This document shows, piece by piece, positions 53,952 through 63,160 of a DNA stretch of 64,000 nt. The stretch is from Acidobacteriota bacterium. GTDB taxonomy: Bacteria; Acidobacteriota; Blastocatellia; Pyrinomonadales; Pyrinomonadaceae. The stretch lies in NCBI GenBank assembly GCA_019639195.1, contig JAHBSI010000003.1, forward strand, positions 248,001-312,000. Direction: 5' to 3'. Made by a program: the position numbers and the translations under genes. The stretch's first letter is position 1. Every line of letters begins with the position of its first letter. The notes under the pieces were generated by a model, which was not told where the DNA came from, searched no databases, and worked only from the letters and a program-made list of their open reading frames with translations.

Positions 53952-55454
53952 TTATTTCTTCTTCGGCTCAGCAGGCTTTTTGGCCGGCTCAGGTTTTTTC
54001 GCCGAACCAGGTTCGTCCGAATCTCCCGGCGGAGCTTGAGGCGCCTGCATTTGCTGCTGCAGCTGTTCCTGCTGTTTCTTCATCTGCTCGAGCTGCTCAG
54101 GCGTTACTTCCGGCACATTGAAATCATCCGGAACCTGCACGGAATTCTTCGCAACAAGTTTATCGATGACGTCTTTCTGCTTCTGCTCGCTGAGTTTGCC
54201 TTTCACGAATTCTTTGACCGGCATTTCGCGAGCCATAGGATCGTCCGGATCCTTTGCCATCGTCGAGATAAGAATGTGGCGGACGTCGTATGTCTCCGTT
54301 GTCGAAGGTTTGCCGTCGCCGCCCTTCTGGGTCGGATCAACGCCAAGTTTGCGTTCGAGCTTGATGATGTGGAATCCGTAGTCTGATTCGACAAGCTGCG
54401 GGTCGACCTGTCCGGCCTCAAGGCTCAGGGCCGCTTGTTCGAAAACCGGCACCATTCGTCCTTTTGGAACATCCTTGTAGAGACCGCCTTTTCCTTTACC
54501 GTCCGGGCCCTTATTGCCCGGATCTTCCGAATATTGGTCAGCAAGAGCCGCAAAATCCTCGCCGCCTACCGCACGTTTGAGGATGTCGTCGGCCTTTGCG
54601 CGTTTCTCTTTTGGATCGAGTTCAGGGTGCTCGGAAATGTACTTTGCAACATCGTCATCCGAAACCTCAAGCTGGGCCTTTGCCGCATCTGACTGTGCGT
54701 AGAGGCGTGCAAGGAACTGTGCCTGCTGGAGCTTTACCTGAAGCCGGACCTTTGCGACGAGCTGCGGGTCGAGCTGGCCGGCATCGGCCTTTTCATTGAA
54801 CTCTTTGCGATAGATGCGGATCTTTGCAAAAACCTCTTTTGCCTGCTCTTTTTCTTCGTCGGAGATCTGCCGATCCTTCATCTCCGGATTGCCGGCCTTT
54901 AGAATATCGAGCTTCGCATTAAGGAAATCTTCGAATTCGACCGCGTGCGTACGCGTATCAGCTGCGTGTCCGAGGCCGAGCTTGTCCATAAAGCTCGCAA
55001 ATCCGGACTTCTGTGCGGCCGGCTGATCGTCTTCGCCCCAATATGCTTTCACCTGGTCATCGGTAACAAATCCGAACGGCGGCATCGGACCCTTGTCCTT
55101 ATTGACCTCGCGATCGTAATTGACCGCAATGACCTCAGCGGCGATGCTGTCAAGTTCCTGCTTGTTCGTCTGCTGATCGGCAAGGCCGCTCGAAACGGCC
55201 TCGCTTGCCTCGGCAAGCAGTTCACGGAAGCTGTCAAGCTGCGTCTTTTTCAGGTCAGGGTTGTCGGCGAAACGCTTCAGGACCGCCGGATTATTCTTTG
55301 CCGCGTCCGATAGAAGCAGTTCGATCTCTTCCTTCGACAGGGTGTTGTATGACGGATGAGCCTCACCGCCGACCTTCTTTTTCCAAACTACAAGGCCGAC
55401 GCCGATCAACATAATTGCGACGACCATTACAAGGGCTTTTGTTAAATTACTCAA
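53952..55454 (-). CDS. PpiC/SurA-type peptidyl-prolyl isomerase, membrane-anchored
   Basis: A 500-residue periplasmic chaperone/isomerase. The N-terminus has one membrane anchor (ALVMVVAIMLIGVGLVVW). A SurA_N-like helical region with LLLSDAAKNNPAVLKRFADN follows, then a parvulin domain (VGGEDFAALADQYSEDPGNK, GGLYKDVPKGRMVPVFEQAAL, VESDYGFHIIKLERK). The tail is Gln/Pro/Lys-rich and disordered. It aids folding of outer-membrane or secreted proteins. The stop is 4 bases from the MBL-HicA start, suggesting cotranscription. Confidence 0.88.
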   Translation of the reverse strand: MSNLTKALVMVVAIMLIGVGLVVWKKKVGGEAHPSYNTLSKEEIELLLSDAAKNNPAVLKRFADNPDLKKTQLDSFRELLAEASEAVSSGLADQQTNKQELDSIAAEVIAVNYDREVNKDKGPMPPFGFVTDDQVKAYWGEDDQPAAQKSGFASFMDKLGLGHAADTRTHAVEFEDFLNAKLDILKAGNPEMKDRQISDEEKEQAKEVFAKIRIYRKEFNEKADAGQLDPQLVAKVRLQVKLQQAQFLARLYAQSDAAKAQLEVSDDDVAKYISEHPELDPKEKRAKADDILKRAVGGEDFAALADQYSEDPGNKGPDGKGKGGLYKDVPKGRMVPVFEQAALSLEAGQVDPQLVESDYGFHIIKLERKLGVDPTQKGGDGKPSTTETYDVRHILISTMAKDPDDPMAREMPVKEFVKGKLSEQKQKDVIDKLVAKNSVQVPDDFNVPEVTPEQLEQMKKQQEQLQQQMQAPQAPPGDSDEPGSAKKPEPAKKPAEPKKK

Positions 55455-55547
55455 AATCTGAGACCTCTCTTAAAAGACGCAAAGCGTAAATTTGCCAAAC
55501 GCACATCATAGCAAACTAAACCGACACTTAACTAATAAAAAACGGGA

Positions 55548-55949
55548 TTATTTACTCTCGACCAGCTCGAGAAGAACGCCGTTCGTTGAGGCGGGATGAA
55601 CAAAAGCGACCAGACAGCCTTCGGCACCCGTCCTCGGAGATTCATCAATAAGCCTCACGCCCTGTGTTTTCAGACGCGCAAGGGCCGCCGTGATGTCTTC
55701 TACTTGGATGGCGATATGGTGAATTCCGCCGCCTCTTTTCTCAAGGAATTTGCTGATCGGCGAGTCCTCGCTGATGGGTTCGAGCAGTTCTATGCGGCTT
55801 TCGCCGACCGGCAGCATCGCAACACGCACCTTCTGGTCCTCGACAACCTCTGTGTGAACATTCTCGAGGCCGAGGCCGAGGCCGTCCGCCCAGAATTTAA
55901 GGGCCTCCTCGATGCTTTTTGCGGCGATGCCAAGGTGATCTATCTTCAT
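55548..55949 (-). CDS. mce: Methylmalonyl-CoA epimerase
   Basis: A 133-residue VOC-fold enzyme interconverting (S)- and (R)-methylmalonyl-CoA. It shows [45 protein letters not shown] and the closing [22 protein letters not shown]. Metal ligands are His in KIDHLG and HHIAI and a C-terminal Glu. It lies beside meaB on the same strand, which supports the methylmalonyl-CoA path. Confidence 0.94.
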   Translation of the reverse strand: MKIDHLGIAAKSIEEALKFWADGLGLGLENVHTEVVEDQKVRVAMLPVGESRIELLEPISEDSPISKFLEKRGGGIHHIAIQVEDITAALARLKTQGVRLIDESPRTGAEGCLVAFVHPASTNGVLLELVESK

Positions 55950-55968
55950 AACAGTCCCAAAATACGAT

Positions 55969-56099
55969 GCCCCTTTCTGCGTACGGGCTTCTGCAATGGC
56001 GCGATGCCCTCTAAGGCGATGCCCTTACTGCGTGCGGGCTTCTGCAACGGCATGATGCCCTCTAGGCGGTGCCCTTACTGCGTGCGGGCTTCCGCGATC
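55969..56099. repeat. Three ~50-bp tandem copies of the meaB 3' end
   Basis: The sequence GCCCTTACTGCGTGCGGGCT with its follow-on GATGCCCTCTA.GGCG occurs at 55969, 56021 and 56071. The last is the meaB 3' end itself (EARTQ and stop), so the other two are short duplicated downstream copies. The stop codon is repeated too. Confidence 0.88.
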
Positions 56100-57031
56100 A
56101 GCTCTTCGACCGCCGAGTACGGATCGATCTGCTTCTTAGCCGACGCGGCGGCAAGTTTCTCAAGTTTTGCTTCAACGCCGTTGCTTCGAAGCAGGTCACT
56201 CAGCAGCCTTTCCCGCAGCAATTCTAGCAGCCGCCAGCGGGCGATCGACTCTTTACGCTCCGAGATGCCTTCGCTCGCGGTGCGGGAAGAATACCCGACG
56301 TATTTCTCGACAGCGGCAGCAAGCTCGTCGATCCCTTTGTTCTCGGTGGCAATTGTCGGGACGATCGGCGGATTCCACATATCGGGACGATGTGCGAGAT
56401 TCAAAAGAGCCTCTAGCTCTTTCTGCGTCCGCATAACGCCCTCGCGATCGGCCTTATTGATGACAAAAACATCGCCGATCTCCATTATTCCTGCCTTTAT
56501 CGCCTGAATATCGTCGCCCATTCCCGGTACGAGAACCACGACCGAGACGTCCGCCGTCTTTACGATCTCGACCTCGTCCTGACCAACGCCGACAGTCTCA
56601 ACGATGACCTTATCGAAACCCGCAGCATCGAGGATCGCGACCGCGTCAACCGTCGCCCTCGAAAGCCCGCCGAGGTTGCCGCGCGTTGCCATCGAACGTA
56701 TGAAAATATTCTTGTCGAGCCCAAGTGCGCTCATTCGAATGCGGTCACCAAGGATCGCACCGCCCGAGAAAGGGCTCGAAGGGTCAATGCAGACGATCCC
56801 GACCTTTTCGCCCGCATTCTTGTAGAATTCGGCAAGCCGATCAACGAGCGACGATTTTCCGGCACCGGGCGAACCCGTGATGCCGATCACCATCGCGTTG
56901 CCCGTCTTTGGAAAAACGGCCTTCATTACCTCCGCGGCCTTGACGCCGCCGTTTTCGGCCAGAGAGATCGAGCGAGCAACGGTCCTCGGGTCGCCTGCAA
57001 ACAATTTTTCGAGAAACTCTGCTTCGGGCAT
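56075..57031 (-). CDS. meaB: Methylmalonyl-CoA mutase-associated GTPase (MeaB/ArgK)
   Basis: A 318-residue G3E-type GTPase that protects and reactivates B12-dependent methylmalonyl-CoA mutase. It has Walker A GITGSPGAGKSSLVD, VCIDPSSPFSGGAILGDRIRM, the switch VETVGVGQDEVEI and the base motif NKAD. ATG 57031 follows AAGGAC; the long upstream extension to 57286 is foreign. The mutase itself is not in the window. Its 3' end is duplicated downstream as tandem repeats. Confidence 0.94.
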   Translation of the reverse strand: MPEAEFLEKLFAGDPRTVARSISLAENGGVKAAEVMKAVFPKTGNAMVIGITGSPGAGKSSLVDRLAEFYKNAGEKVGIVCIDPSSPFSGGAILGDRIRMSALGLDKNIFIRSMATRGNLGGLSRATVDAVAILDAAGFDKVIVETVGVGQDEVEIVKTADVSVVVLVPGMGDDIQAIKAGIMEIGDVFVINKADREGVMRTQKELEALLNLAHRPDMWNPPIVPTIATENKGIDELAAAVEKYVGYSSRTASEGISERKESIARWRLLELLRERLLSDLLRSNGVEAKLEKLAAASAKKQIDPYSAVEELIAEARTQ

Positions 57032-57038
57032 CAAGTCC

Positions 57039-57539
57039 TTAGTTCTTGGCGTGTGATTCGATAAGGTGCAGGGAATTGTTCTTCCACGAATAATAATAAT
57101 CGCCGGCGGTTGGTACGGCATCGTCCTCTGATGCGGTTCCCGGCGAACCGTGGATAATGAGCAGCGCGCTGTTCTTTCGAAATTCCAGCTGCACGTCAGA
57201 GTAACCCTCGCCGTAAACAGCACTGACACCTGCCAGTTCAACCGGAGTGTAGGTTTTGCCTGTGATCGCATCGATAATGACCGCATTGGTGCAGCCGGTG
57301 CCGCAGCCCCAGCCCGCGAGAATATAGTGCCCCGCGAAATTTATCCCGTCCCGTACGGCACGGTTGATACGAGTTCGAAAATTCCGCAGATCCGGCTCTT
57401 TGCGGAAGTCGACGGCCTTTATTCGCTTTTTTTTGACTGCTACCCGATATTCCGAGAATGTCGGCACGGGATGCGTTTGCGCTTGGGCCACAGCACACAA
57501 GAATGTGATCGCAACAATAGAGAAAAACGCCTTCTTCAT
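57039..57539 (-). CDS. Small exported protein, unassigned
   Basis: A 166-residue protein with a signal peptide (AFFSIVAITFLCAVAQAQ). The mature part has NFAGHYILAGWGCGTGCTN, with a conserved-looking WGCGTGC motif, then LLIIHGSPGTASEDDAVPT and DYYYSWKNNSLHLI. This WGCGTGC pattern recurs in small secreted proteins of Gram-negative bacteria but I cannot name a function. ATG 57539 is used. It lies just upstream of meaB on the same strand. Confidence 0.6.
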   Translation of the reverse strand: MKKAFFSIVAITFLCAVAQAQTHPVPTFSEYRVAVKKKRIKAVDFRKEPDLRNFRTRINRAVRDGINFAGHYILAGWGCGTGCTNAVIIDAITGKTYTPVELAGVSAVYGEGYSDVQLEFRKNSALLIIHGSPGTASEDDAVPTAGDYYYSWKNNSLHLIESHAKN

Positions 57540-57710
57540 TGGTGATGATTGTCGCATTTTCTAGTTCGCTATCCAACATTCCGCAAACAATGTGCGGGGA
57601 TTTTCCCGCCGCTTTAGGCTGACATGGCGGCATATCAGGCTATCCCGACACGCCGCCGTCTTTCTGCGTCCGCGGATATGATATTCCGCGAATCTTGGGC
57701 CCGAAGCCCA

Positions 57711-58208
57711 TCACATGGATCCTTCATCGGCTGATGGTCCGTATATCGCCGGGACCGGGATATCGAGCAGTCGCAGATACACGGCAAGCTGCCCACGATG
57801 ATGTGCGATGTGACCGAACGTCGAACGCACAACGACGTTCTTCTTGTCCTGCCAAAGCACCTGATCGCCGTTCTGGAGCGTCCACGTTTCGTTCAGGACG
57901 TCATCGCTTTTCGCGTTCTGCAGGGTCTTGTGTGAATCCTCGACGCGCTTCTTCAGGTACGCCAGGAGCGTTGCGCTGTCGAACTGCTGCGGGTAATCAT
58001 ACGGCTCGGCAAAATCGAGCTTATCTCTGCCGACAACAAAGTCGAACCAGCCGTACATATCCGCGACGTGGCCGGCAAGCTGGCCCAACGTCATCGACTT
58101 TTCGTGCGGTTTCCAGTCGAGCTTGTCATCGGGAAGGCGAGCGAACATTTTCTCGGTCGCCGGTATCTCTTCGTTCAATTGGTCAGCTATTTCCTGTATT
58201 CTGCTCAC
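57711..58208 (-). CDS. DinB-family protein, copy 1
   Basis: A 165-residue four-helix DinB/DUF664 protein. Metal-binding histidine positions are visible: GQLAGHVADMYG, then FGHIAHHRGQLAVYLRLLDI and the ending PAIYGPSADE. DinB-like proteins include thiol-S-transferases and bacillithiol-dependent enzymes, and the metal sits between helices. It is a tandem paralogue of the following gene (14-base gap) with nearly the same C-terminus. Confidence 0.88.
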   Translation of the reverse strand: MSRIQEIADQLNEEIPATEKMFARLPDDKLDWKPHEKSMTLGQLAGHVADMYGWFDFVVGRDKLDFAEPYDYPQQFDSATLLAYLKKRVEDSHKTLQNAKSDDVLNETWTLQNGDQVLWQDKKNVVVRSTFGHIAHHRGQLAVYLRLLDIPVPAIYGPSADEGSM

Positions 58209-58222
58209 TTTTTACTCCTTTT

Positions 58223-58744
58223 CTAACCTACGTTCTCGTCTGCGCTTGGGCCGTATATCGAGGGCACCGGGATGTCGTTGAGCCGCAGATAAACGCTCAA
58301 TTGTCCGCGATGATGGATTCCGTGGCCCGAAACCATCGACCGGACCGCCCCGATCCTCGGAAGCGTGAAGAAGACGGTTTCGCCGCTTCGAAGCGTCCAA
58401 TCCTTCAACAGATCTTCGTCGGACGCTCCCAGGATCGCGGCCTTGCTGGCGGCGACGGCCTCGTCAAAGAATTTCAATAGCTCCTCGGTCGATGCCGGTT
58501 CGAAAGGCTTGTATTCGCGTTCGGCAAAATCAAGGCCGTCCTCCTTCATTATCATCACCGGAAAGCCCTGCAGTTCCGCGATATGGGCCGCAAGGCGGCC
58601 AAAGGGCATAGATTTTTCATGCGGCGTCCATTCGAATTTATCCGTCGGGACCCGCTCAAGCACGCGGCGCGTGACCGCAGCGTCAGTCGTAAAGTCGGCC
58701 GCCAGAACGCTCGCGAGGCGGCCAGATGTTGTGTTTTGATCCAT
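58223..58744 (-). CDS. DinB-family protein, copy 2
   Basis: A 173-residue DinB/DUF664 four-helix protein. The ligand pattern is RLAAHIAELQG, then SGHGIHHRGQLSVYLRLNDI and PSIYGPSADE. Its C-terminal ~35 residues are nearly identical to those of the gene at 57711, so the pair is a recent tandem duplication that has diverged in the first half. The N-terminus (VLAADFTTDAAVTRRVLERV) differs. Confidence 0.88.
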   Translation of the reverse strand: MDQNTTSGRLASVLAADFTTDAAVTRRVLERVPTDKFEWTPHEKSMPFGRLAAHIAELQGFPVMIMKEDGLDFAEREYKPFEPASTEELLKFFDEAVAASKAAILGASDEDLLKDWTLRSGETVFFTLPRIGAVRSMVSGHGIHHRGQLSVYLRLNDIPVPSIYGPSADENVG

Positions 58745-58855
58745 TTTTTGTCTCCTCCGAATTCCTTCGGGATAGTTATACTAGCAAAAACGTTGCACAG
58801 ATGCAACAAGAAAATTAAAGAAAATTTCCTTTTTGCCGGGAAGGTAAAAAAGGCC

Positions 58856-59998
58856 TTACGATCTCAATAGATTCTTTGCGATGACGATGCGTTGTATCTC
58901 GCTGGTGCCTTCGCCGATGGTGCAGAGTTTCGAGTCTCGCCAGTATTTTTCGGCCGGATAGTCTTTCGTGTAACCGTAGCCGCCGTGGATCTGCACGGAT
59001 TCTTCCGAGACGCGGACGGCGGTCTCTGACGCGTAGAGCTTTGCCATGGCAGAGGCTTGGGTGACGGGCCTTTTTGCGTCCTTTAGAGCGGCGGCCTTGA
59101 GCGTCAGCAGCCGGGCACATTCGATCTGCGTCGCCATATCTGCAAGCTTGAATTGTATCGCCTGGAAATCTGCGATCGGCCGCCCGAACTGCTGCCTTTC
59201 TTTCGCGTATTTCACTGCCGCCTCGTATGCGCCCTGTGCGATCCCGACCGAGAGAGCCGCGATCGAGATGCGGCCGCCGTCCAGGACCTGCATCGCCTGT
59301 TTGAAGCCTTCGCCTTCATTTCCGAGCAGATTTTCCCGCGGGACCTTGCAATCCTCAAAGACGACCGAGGCCGTCTCGGAGGCACGCATTCCAAGCTTAT
59401 TTTCTTTCTTGTCGCCGCGAAAACCTTCCATCGACTTGTCAAAAATGAACGCCGATATTCCGTGATTGCCTTTTTCCTTGTCGGTCACGGCGACCGCAAC
59501 AAGCGTGTCGCATGAAATTGCGTGCGTGATGAAATTCTTCGAGCCGTTGACGACCCAGCCGCCATCAGCGGGAACGGCGGTCGTGCGCGTGCCCGCCGAA
59601 TCTGAACCTGCCTGAGCTTCGGTCAGTCCCCAGGCACCGAAGCTTTCGCCCTGAGCGAGCGGCGCGAGATATTTTGCCTTCTGCTGATCGGAGCCGAACA
59701 TGTAGATGTGGTTCGAGCAAAGGGAATTGTGGGCGGCGACCGATAGCCCGACAGAACCGTCCACGCGGCCGAGCTCCTCGATGATCGTCGCATACTCGAT
59801 GTAGCCCATTCCGGCGCCGCCAAATTCTTCAGGAAAAAGCACGCCGAGCAGGCCGAGTTCGGCGAGTTTTGGACGAAGTTCGGCAGGGAAATGCTGGGTT
59901 TCGTCCCATTCCATTACGTGCGGCTTGATCTCGCTCTCGGCGAATTCGCGAATGCTAAGTTTTATCTGTTCTTGTTCGGGTGAAAGGTCAAAATTCAT
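58856..59998 (-). CDS. Acyl-CoA dehydrogenase (second copy)
   Basis: A 380-residue FAD enzyme. Visible are [44 protein letters not shown] and catalytic-base ending [20 protein letters not shown] with glutamate in IGEGTS. It is of the short/branched or butyryl-CoA dehydrogenase type. ATG 59998 matches the usual length; the upstream extension is non-homologous. It is divergent from the CoA-binding gene, with a 99-base gap holding both promoters. About 40% alike by eye to the first copy. Confidence 0.93.
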   Translation of the reverse strand: MNFDLSPEQEQIKLSIREFAESEIKPHVMEWDETQHFPAELRPKLAELGLLGVLFPEEFGGAGMGYIEYATIIEELGRVDGSVGLSVAAHNSLCSNHIYMFGSDQQKAKYLAPLAQGESFGAWGLTEAQAGSDSAGTRTTAVPADGGWVVNGSKNFITHAISCDTLVAVAVTDKEKGNHGISAFIFDKSMEGFRGDKKENKLGMRASETASVVFEDCKVPRENLLGNEGEGFKQAMQVLDGGRISIAALSVGIAQGAYEAAVKYAKERQQFGRPIADFQAIQFKLADMATQIECARLLTLKAAALKDAKRPVTQASAMAKLYASETAVRVSEESVQIHGGYGYTKDYPAEKYWRDSKLCTIGEGTSEIQRIVIAKNLLRS

Positions 59999-60097
59999 AG
60001 GTGGTGTATAACGAACTCTTATATTCGCATAACACAAAGCGTATGGCAACTTTGCCCCGAAATTGCGGTTACGCCGTCCGAAACCTAAGATTGAGAT

Positions 60098-60541
60098 ATG
60101 AGCAACCCGAACATTCTCACCACCGACGACCAGATCCGAGAACTTTTGAACGAGACCAGGCGGATCGCGGTCCTCGGCATCAAACCCGAGAGCCATTCGA
60201 CGCAGCCGGCTTTTTATGTGCCGAAATATATGTCCGATGCGGGTTACGAGATCATTCCGGTGCCTGTTTATTATCCCGAGGTGACAGAGATACTTGGCCA
60301 GCCCGTCTATCGGGACCTCACGAAGATTCCCGGCGAGATCGATCTCTTGAATATCTTTCGGAAAAGCTCAGACCTCTCAAAACACACATTCGACATTCTC
60401 GCGAAGAAGCCAAAAGCGGTGTGGTTCCAGCTTGGCATCAGCGATGACGAGATCGCCGAACGCCTTGCAGACGCCGGGATCAAGGTCGTCCAGGATCTTT
60501 GTTTGATGGTCGAACACCGGGCCCTTGCAAACGCGGGCTAA
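60098..60541 (+). CDS. CoA-binding domain protein (YccU-like)
   Basis: A 147-residue Rossmann protein: [21 protein letters not shown], then [30 protein letters not shown] and [30 protein letters not shown]. The YccU/CoA_binding_2 group binds CoA or acyl-CoA and may regulate protein acetylation. It is divergent from the acyl-CoA dehydrogenase and convergent with rluB, the stops overlapping by four bases. Confidence 0.88.
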   Translation: MSNPNILTTDDQIRELLNETRRIAVLGIKPESHSTQPAFYVPKYMSDAGYEIIPVPVYYPEVTEILGQPVYRDLTKIPGEIDLLNIFRKSSDLSKHTFDILAKKPKAVWFQLGISDDEIAERLADAGIKVVQDLCLMVEHRALANAG

Positions 60542-61254
60542 GCCCCGAGCAGTTTCTTGACCTCTTCTGCGGTAAGTTCGCGGCTTTGGCCGGTCTTTAA
60601 GTGCGGGTCCGAGACGTCGCCGATCTTTGTTCTTCGGAGTTTCACCACCGAATACCCGATCGCATCGAACATTTTGCGGATCTGCTGATTGTGCCCTTCA
60701 AAAAGCGTCACTTCGTACCAGCCGTTCTTGTCGGTCGATCCGAGCTCGCGTATCTCGGCCGGTGCGGTCTTAAAGCCATCATCGAGCTGAATGCCGCGGC
60801 GGAGCTTGTTGATCGCATTCCTATTCGGCAGGCCTTTGACCTTTACTTCGTAAACCTTGCCGACTGCCTTCGATGAGGCCACACGGTCGGTGAATTTTCC
60901 GTCATTGGTCAGAATTATCAGGCCCTCGGAGTTATAGTCGAGGCGGCCGACGGGGTGAAGCCGCCCTTTGCCCTTTACAAGCTCTGTAACGAGCTTTCGA
61001 CCCTCAGGGTCGGCGGCACTTGAGAGATAGCCCTTCGGCTTGTTCACAAGGACGTAAACGGCCTTGGCGGACGCGATACGCGGATTGATGAGGCGGCCTC
61101 GGACCTTTATGTGGTCCTTTTCCGGATCGGCCTTTGTTCCAAGCTCTGTCACGGGTTTGCCGTTGACCGTTACCTCGCCATCGAGAATGAGCTGTTCGGC
61201 ACCACGTCGCGAAGCGATCCCGGCTTGGGCAATGAGTTTTTGAAGCCTTTCCAT
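60538..61254 (-). CDS. rluB: 23S rRNA pseudouridine synthase RluB-like
   Basis: A 238-residue pseudouridine synthase. An S4 RNA-binding domain lies at residues ~1-60 (LQKLIAQAGIASRRGAEQLI), followed by the RsuA/RluB catalytic core with GRLDYNSEGLIILTNDG (active-site Asp in GRLDYNSEG). It modifies 23S rRNA (U2605 in E. coli for RluB). It lies after scpB, a common scpA-scpB-rluB order. Confidence 0.94.
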   Translation of the reverse strand: MERLQKLIAQAGIASRRGAEQLILDGEVTVNGKPVTELGTKADPEKDHIKVRGRLINPRIASAKAVYVLVNKPKGYLSSAADPEGRKLVTELVKGKGRLHPVGRLDYNSEGLIILTNDGKFTDRVASSKAVGKVYEVKVKGLPNRNAINKLRRGIQLDDGFKTAPAEIRELGSTDKNGWYEVTLFEGHNQQIRKMFDAIGYSVVKLRRTKIGDVSDPHLKTGQSRELTAEEVKKLLGA

Positions 61255-61338
61255 AGGTGTTGTCGGTGAGCAGTTATGCGGCGGATCTGCGTTCCGTGGC
61301 CGTGGCCGTGCGTCAGCCCAAAGGTCACGGTCAAGCGA

Positions 61339-61923
61339 TCACTGCACGAGGTCCTCAAAATCCTCAATGCTCGGCAGTTCCGATAGGTCCTTGAGCCCGA
61401 ACTGGAGCAGGAATTCTTTTGAAGTTCCGTACTGCATCGGACGGCCAACGGCTTCCTTCCGGCCTTTTGCAACGATGAGGCGTTTATCGAGAAGTGTCTT
61501 GATGGACGTTGCGGACTGTACGCCGCGAATTTCTAGTATCTCGGGCACGGTCACGGGCTGTTTGTAGGCAATTACGGCAAGAGTTTCGAGCGATGCGAGC
61601 GAGAGCTTTGCCGACGGGCGTGTTTTTAGGAACGCACGGATCTCCTCGTGAAATTCCGGACGCGTCGCGAGCTGATAACCGCCCGCGACCTCACGTATCT
61701 GCAGGCCGCTCGAACGCTCGGAGTATTCAGCCTGGAGCTGCTCAACGGCGGCCTTGATCGCGCCTTTTTCCTCACCGAGGATCTCGGCGAGCAGTTTCGC
61801 GCCGATCGGTTCTTCCGAAACGAATATCAGTGCCTCGACGAGCGCGACGAGTTCGCCCGGCGTCCTTGCCGGAGCTTTGGCGGCGGCCGTGCTTTCTACA
61901 TTTTCCGAAACCGGATCTTCCAT
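61339..61923 (-). CDS. scpB: Segregation and condensation protein B
   Basis: A 194-residue winged-helix subunit of the SMC-ScpAB condensin. Features: LVALVEALIFVSEEPIGAKLLAE, LQIREVAGGYQLATRPEFHEEIR, LSLASLETLAVIAYKQPVT, the turn EIRGVQSATSIKTLLDKRLI and GRPMQYGTSKEFLLQFGL. It works with ScpA on chromosome folding. It follows scpA by 15 bases. Confidence 0.96.
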   Translation of the reverse strand: MEDPVSENVESTAAAKAPARTPGELVALVEALIFVSEEPIGAKLLAEILGEEKGAIKAAVEQLQAEYSERSSGLQIREVAGGYQLATRPEFHEEIRAFLKTRPSAKLSLASLETLAVIAYKQPVTVPEILEIRGVQSATSIKTLLDKRLIVAKGRKEAVGRPMQYGTSKEFLLQFGLKDLSELPSIEDFEDLVQ

Positions 61924-61938
61924 AAAACCAACATTCTA

Positions 61939-62712
61939 TCAGGCTCGACGCAATAAGATCTCGCCGAAGGTCTTGTTTTGAACGAGTCGGACGGCCTCGC
62001 TGCGGACGATCTCGAGGGCAGCGATAAATGCCGTGACGAGCTCGCGATGCGACCGCATTTCCTCGAAAAAGCCCGAAAGGTTGACCTCGCCGAACTCGAC
62101 GATACGTCCCTCCAGTGCTCTGATCATATCCGCGAGCGAGATCTCGTCCCGCTCGATCTCCATTTTCACCTCATCGAGGTGGCGAGCAACGATCTTCTGA
62201 AAAACGGTCAGGAGGTCAAAAACTGTCGCATCAACCTCGGAGTTGTTCTCGTCAGTTTCGAGCGGGCCGCGCGTAAACGTTGCCTGTTCGATGGTCGTAC
62301 GCTCGTGCAGCATCCCGGCCGCGGTCTTGAACTTTTCGTATTCAAGCAGGCGATCGACGAGTTCGCGTCGCGGATCGTCAAACTCGATATCCTCGTCCTC
62401 GGCCTTCGGGTCTCGCGGCAGAAGCATCTTCGACTTGATCTCGATTAGCGTTGCCGCCATTACGAGAAAATCTGCCGCAACCGCGATATCAAGCCGTTTC
62501 ATCAGCTGGATAGTTTCGAGATACTTGGCAGTGATCTTTGCGATCGGAATGTCAAAGATATTCGCCTGTTCCTGCTTGATCAGGTAAAGAAGCAGGTCGA
62601 GCGGCCCGGCGAAATCGCCAATGCGCACCCGCAGCTCATCACGTCCGGCGGCCACGATCTCGGGCCTCTCGGTGTGAAAGTTGAACGAAAATTGTTCAAG
62701 TTCGTCGGTCAC
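61939..62712 (-). CDS. scpA: Segregation and condensation protein A
   Basis: A 257-residue kleisin subunit of SMC-ScpAB, closing the condensin ring. Visible are GPLDLLLYLIKQEQANIFDIPIA (N-terminal SMC-binding), RLLEYEKFKTAAGML, and the C-terminal winged helix with EIVRSEAVRLVQNKTFGEILL. It starts scpA-scpB-rluB. The SMC gene is not in the window. Confidence 0.95.
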   Translation of the reverse strand: MTDELEQFSFNFHTERPEIVAAGRDELRVRIGDFAGPLDLLLYLIKQEQANIFDIPIAKITAKYLETIQLMKRLDIAVAADFLVMAATLIEIKSKMLLPRDPKAEDEDIEFDDPRRELVDRLLEYEKFKTAAGMLHERTTIEQATFTRGPLETDENNSEVDATVFDLLTVFQKIVARHLDEVKMEIERDEISLADMIRALEGRIVEFGEVNLSGFFEEMRSHRELVTAFIAALEIVRSEAVRLVQNKTFGEILLRRA

Positions 62713-62755
62713 TTAGTTTATAGTTTTTACCACACAGAGCACCCAGGAACACAAA

Positions 62756-62787
62756 GCAGCCCGCCGAAAATGCACGACGCGGGCTGC
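62756..62787. terminator. Strong hairpin between arsC-like and scpA
   Basis: GCAGCCCGC and GCGGGCTGC pair over 9 bp around a 14-base loop. It lies about 30 bases after the ArsC-like stop at 62819 and before the scpA start. No T-run, so it could be intrinsic or Rho-assisted. Confidence 0.55.
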
Positions 62788-62818
62788 CATTCTCGTAACT
62801 TCAAGTTGTCGCTATCGG

Positions 62819-63160
62819 CTAGGCGCCTTTGATGAGTTCAAGCGCACGTTCGATCGGGCGGGCCAATACGGCCTTATCACCGACCTCGACGATCGGCCGC
62901 TGGATCAGGTTTGGATCGGCGACCATCGCCCTAATAACATCCTTGTCCGGCGTATCATCCGTTAGCCCGGCCGCCGCGGCACCACGCGCAAGCTTTATCG
63001 GGCGAACGCCGGTCTTTGCGACGAGCTTGCTCAGATTCGCCTCGGTAAAAGGCTCGATAAAATAATTCACCTTCTCGTAGTCAATCCCGTTTTCACGAAA
63101 CAGCGCCGCCATATTGCGGCACGTCGTGCAGGTAGGCTTTTCGTAAACCGTGATCTTCAT
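62819..63160 (-). CDS. ArsC/Spx-like thioredoxin-fold protein
   Basis: A 113-residue ArsC-family protein: KITVYEKPTCTTCRNMAALFRENGIDYE with a CTTC pair, then ANLSKLVAKTGVRP and DPNLIQRPIVEVGDKAVLARP. The third arginine typical of arsenate reductases is not clear, so a general thiol oxidoreductase or YffB/Spx-like role is also possible. It shares a stop-start overlap (TAATG) with the upstream gene. Confidence 0.84.
   Translation of the reverse strand: MKITVYEKPTCTTCRNMAALFRENGIDYEKVNYFIEPFTEANLSKLVAKTGVRPIKLARGAAAAGLTDDTPDKDVIRAMVADPNLIQRPIVEVGDKAVLARPIERALELIKGA

Noticed and set aside
55596..56507. Plus-strand open frame over the epimerase and meaB
   Set aside because: Shadow frame over two well-supported genes and a repeat.
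57668..57690. Hairpin CGCGGATAT/ATATTCCGCG as a terminator after the DinB genes
   Set aside because: It pairs with a bulge and has no T-run; too weak to list as a terminator.
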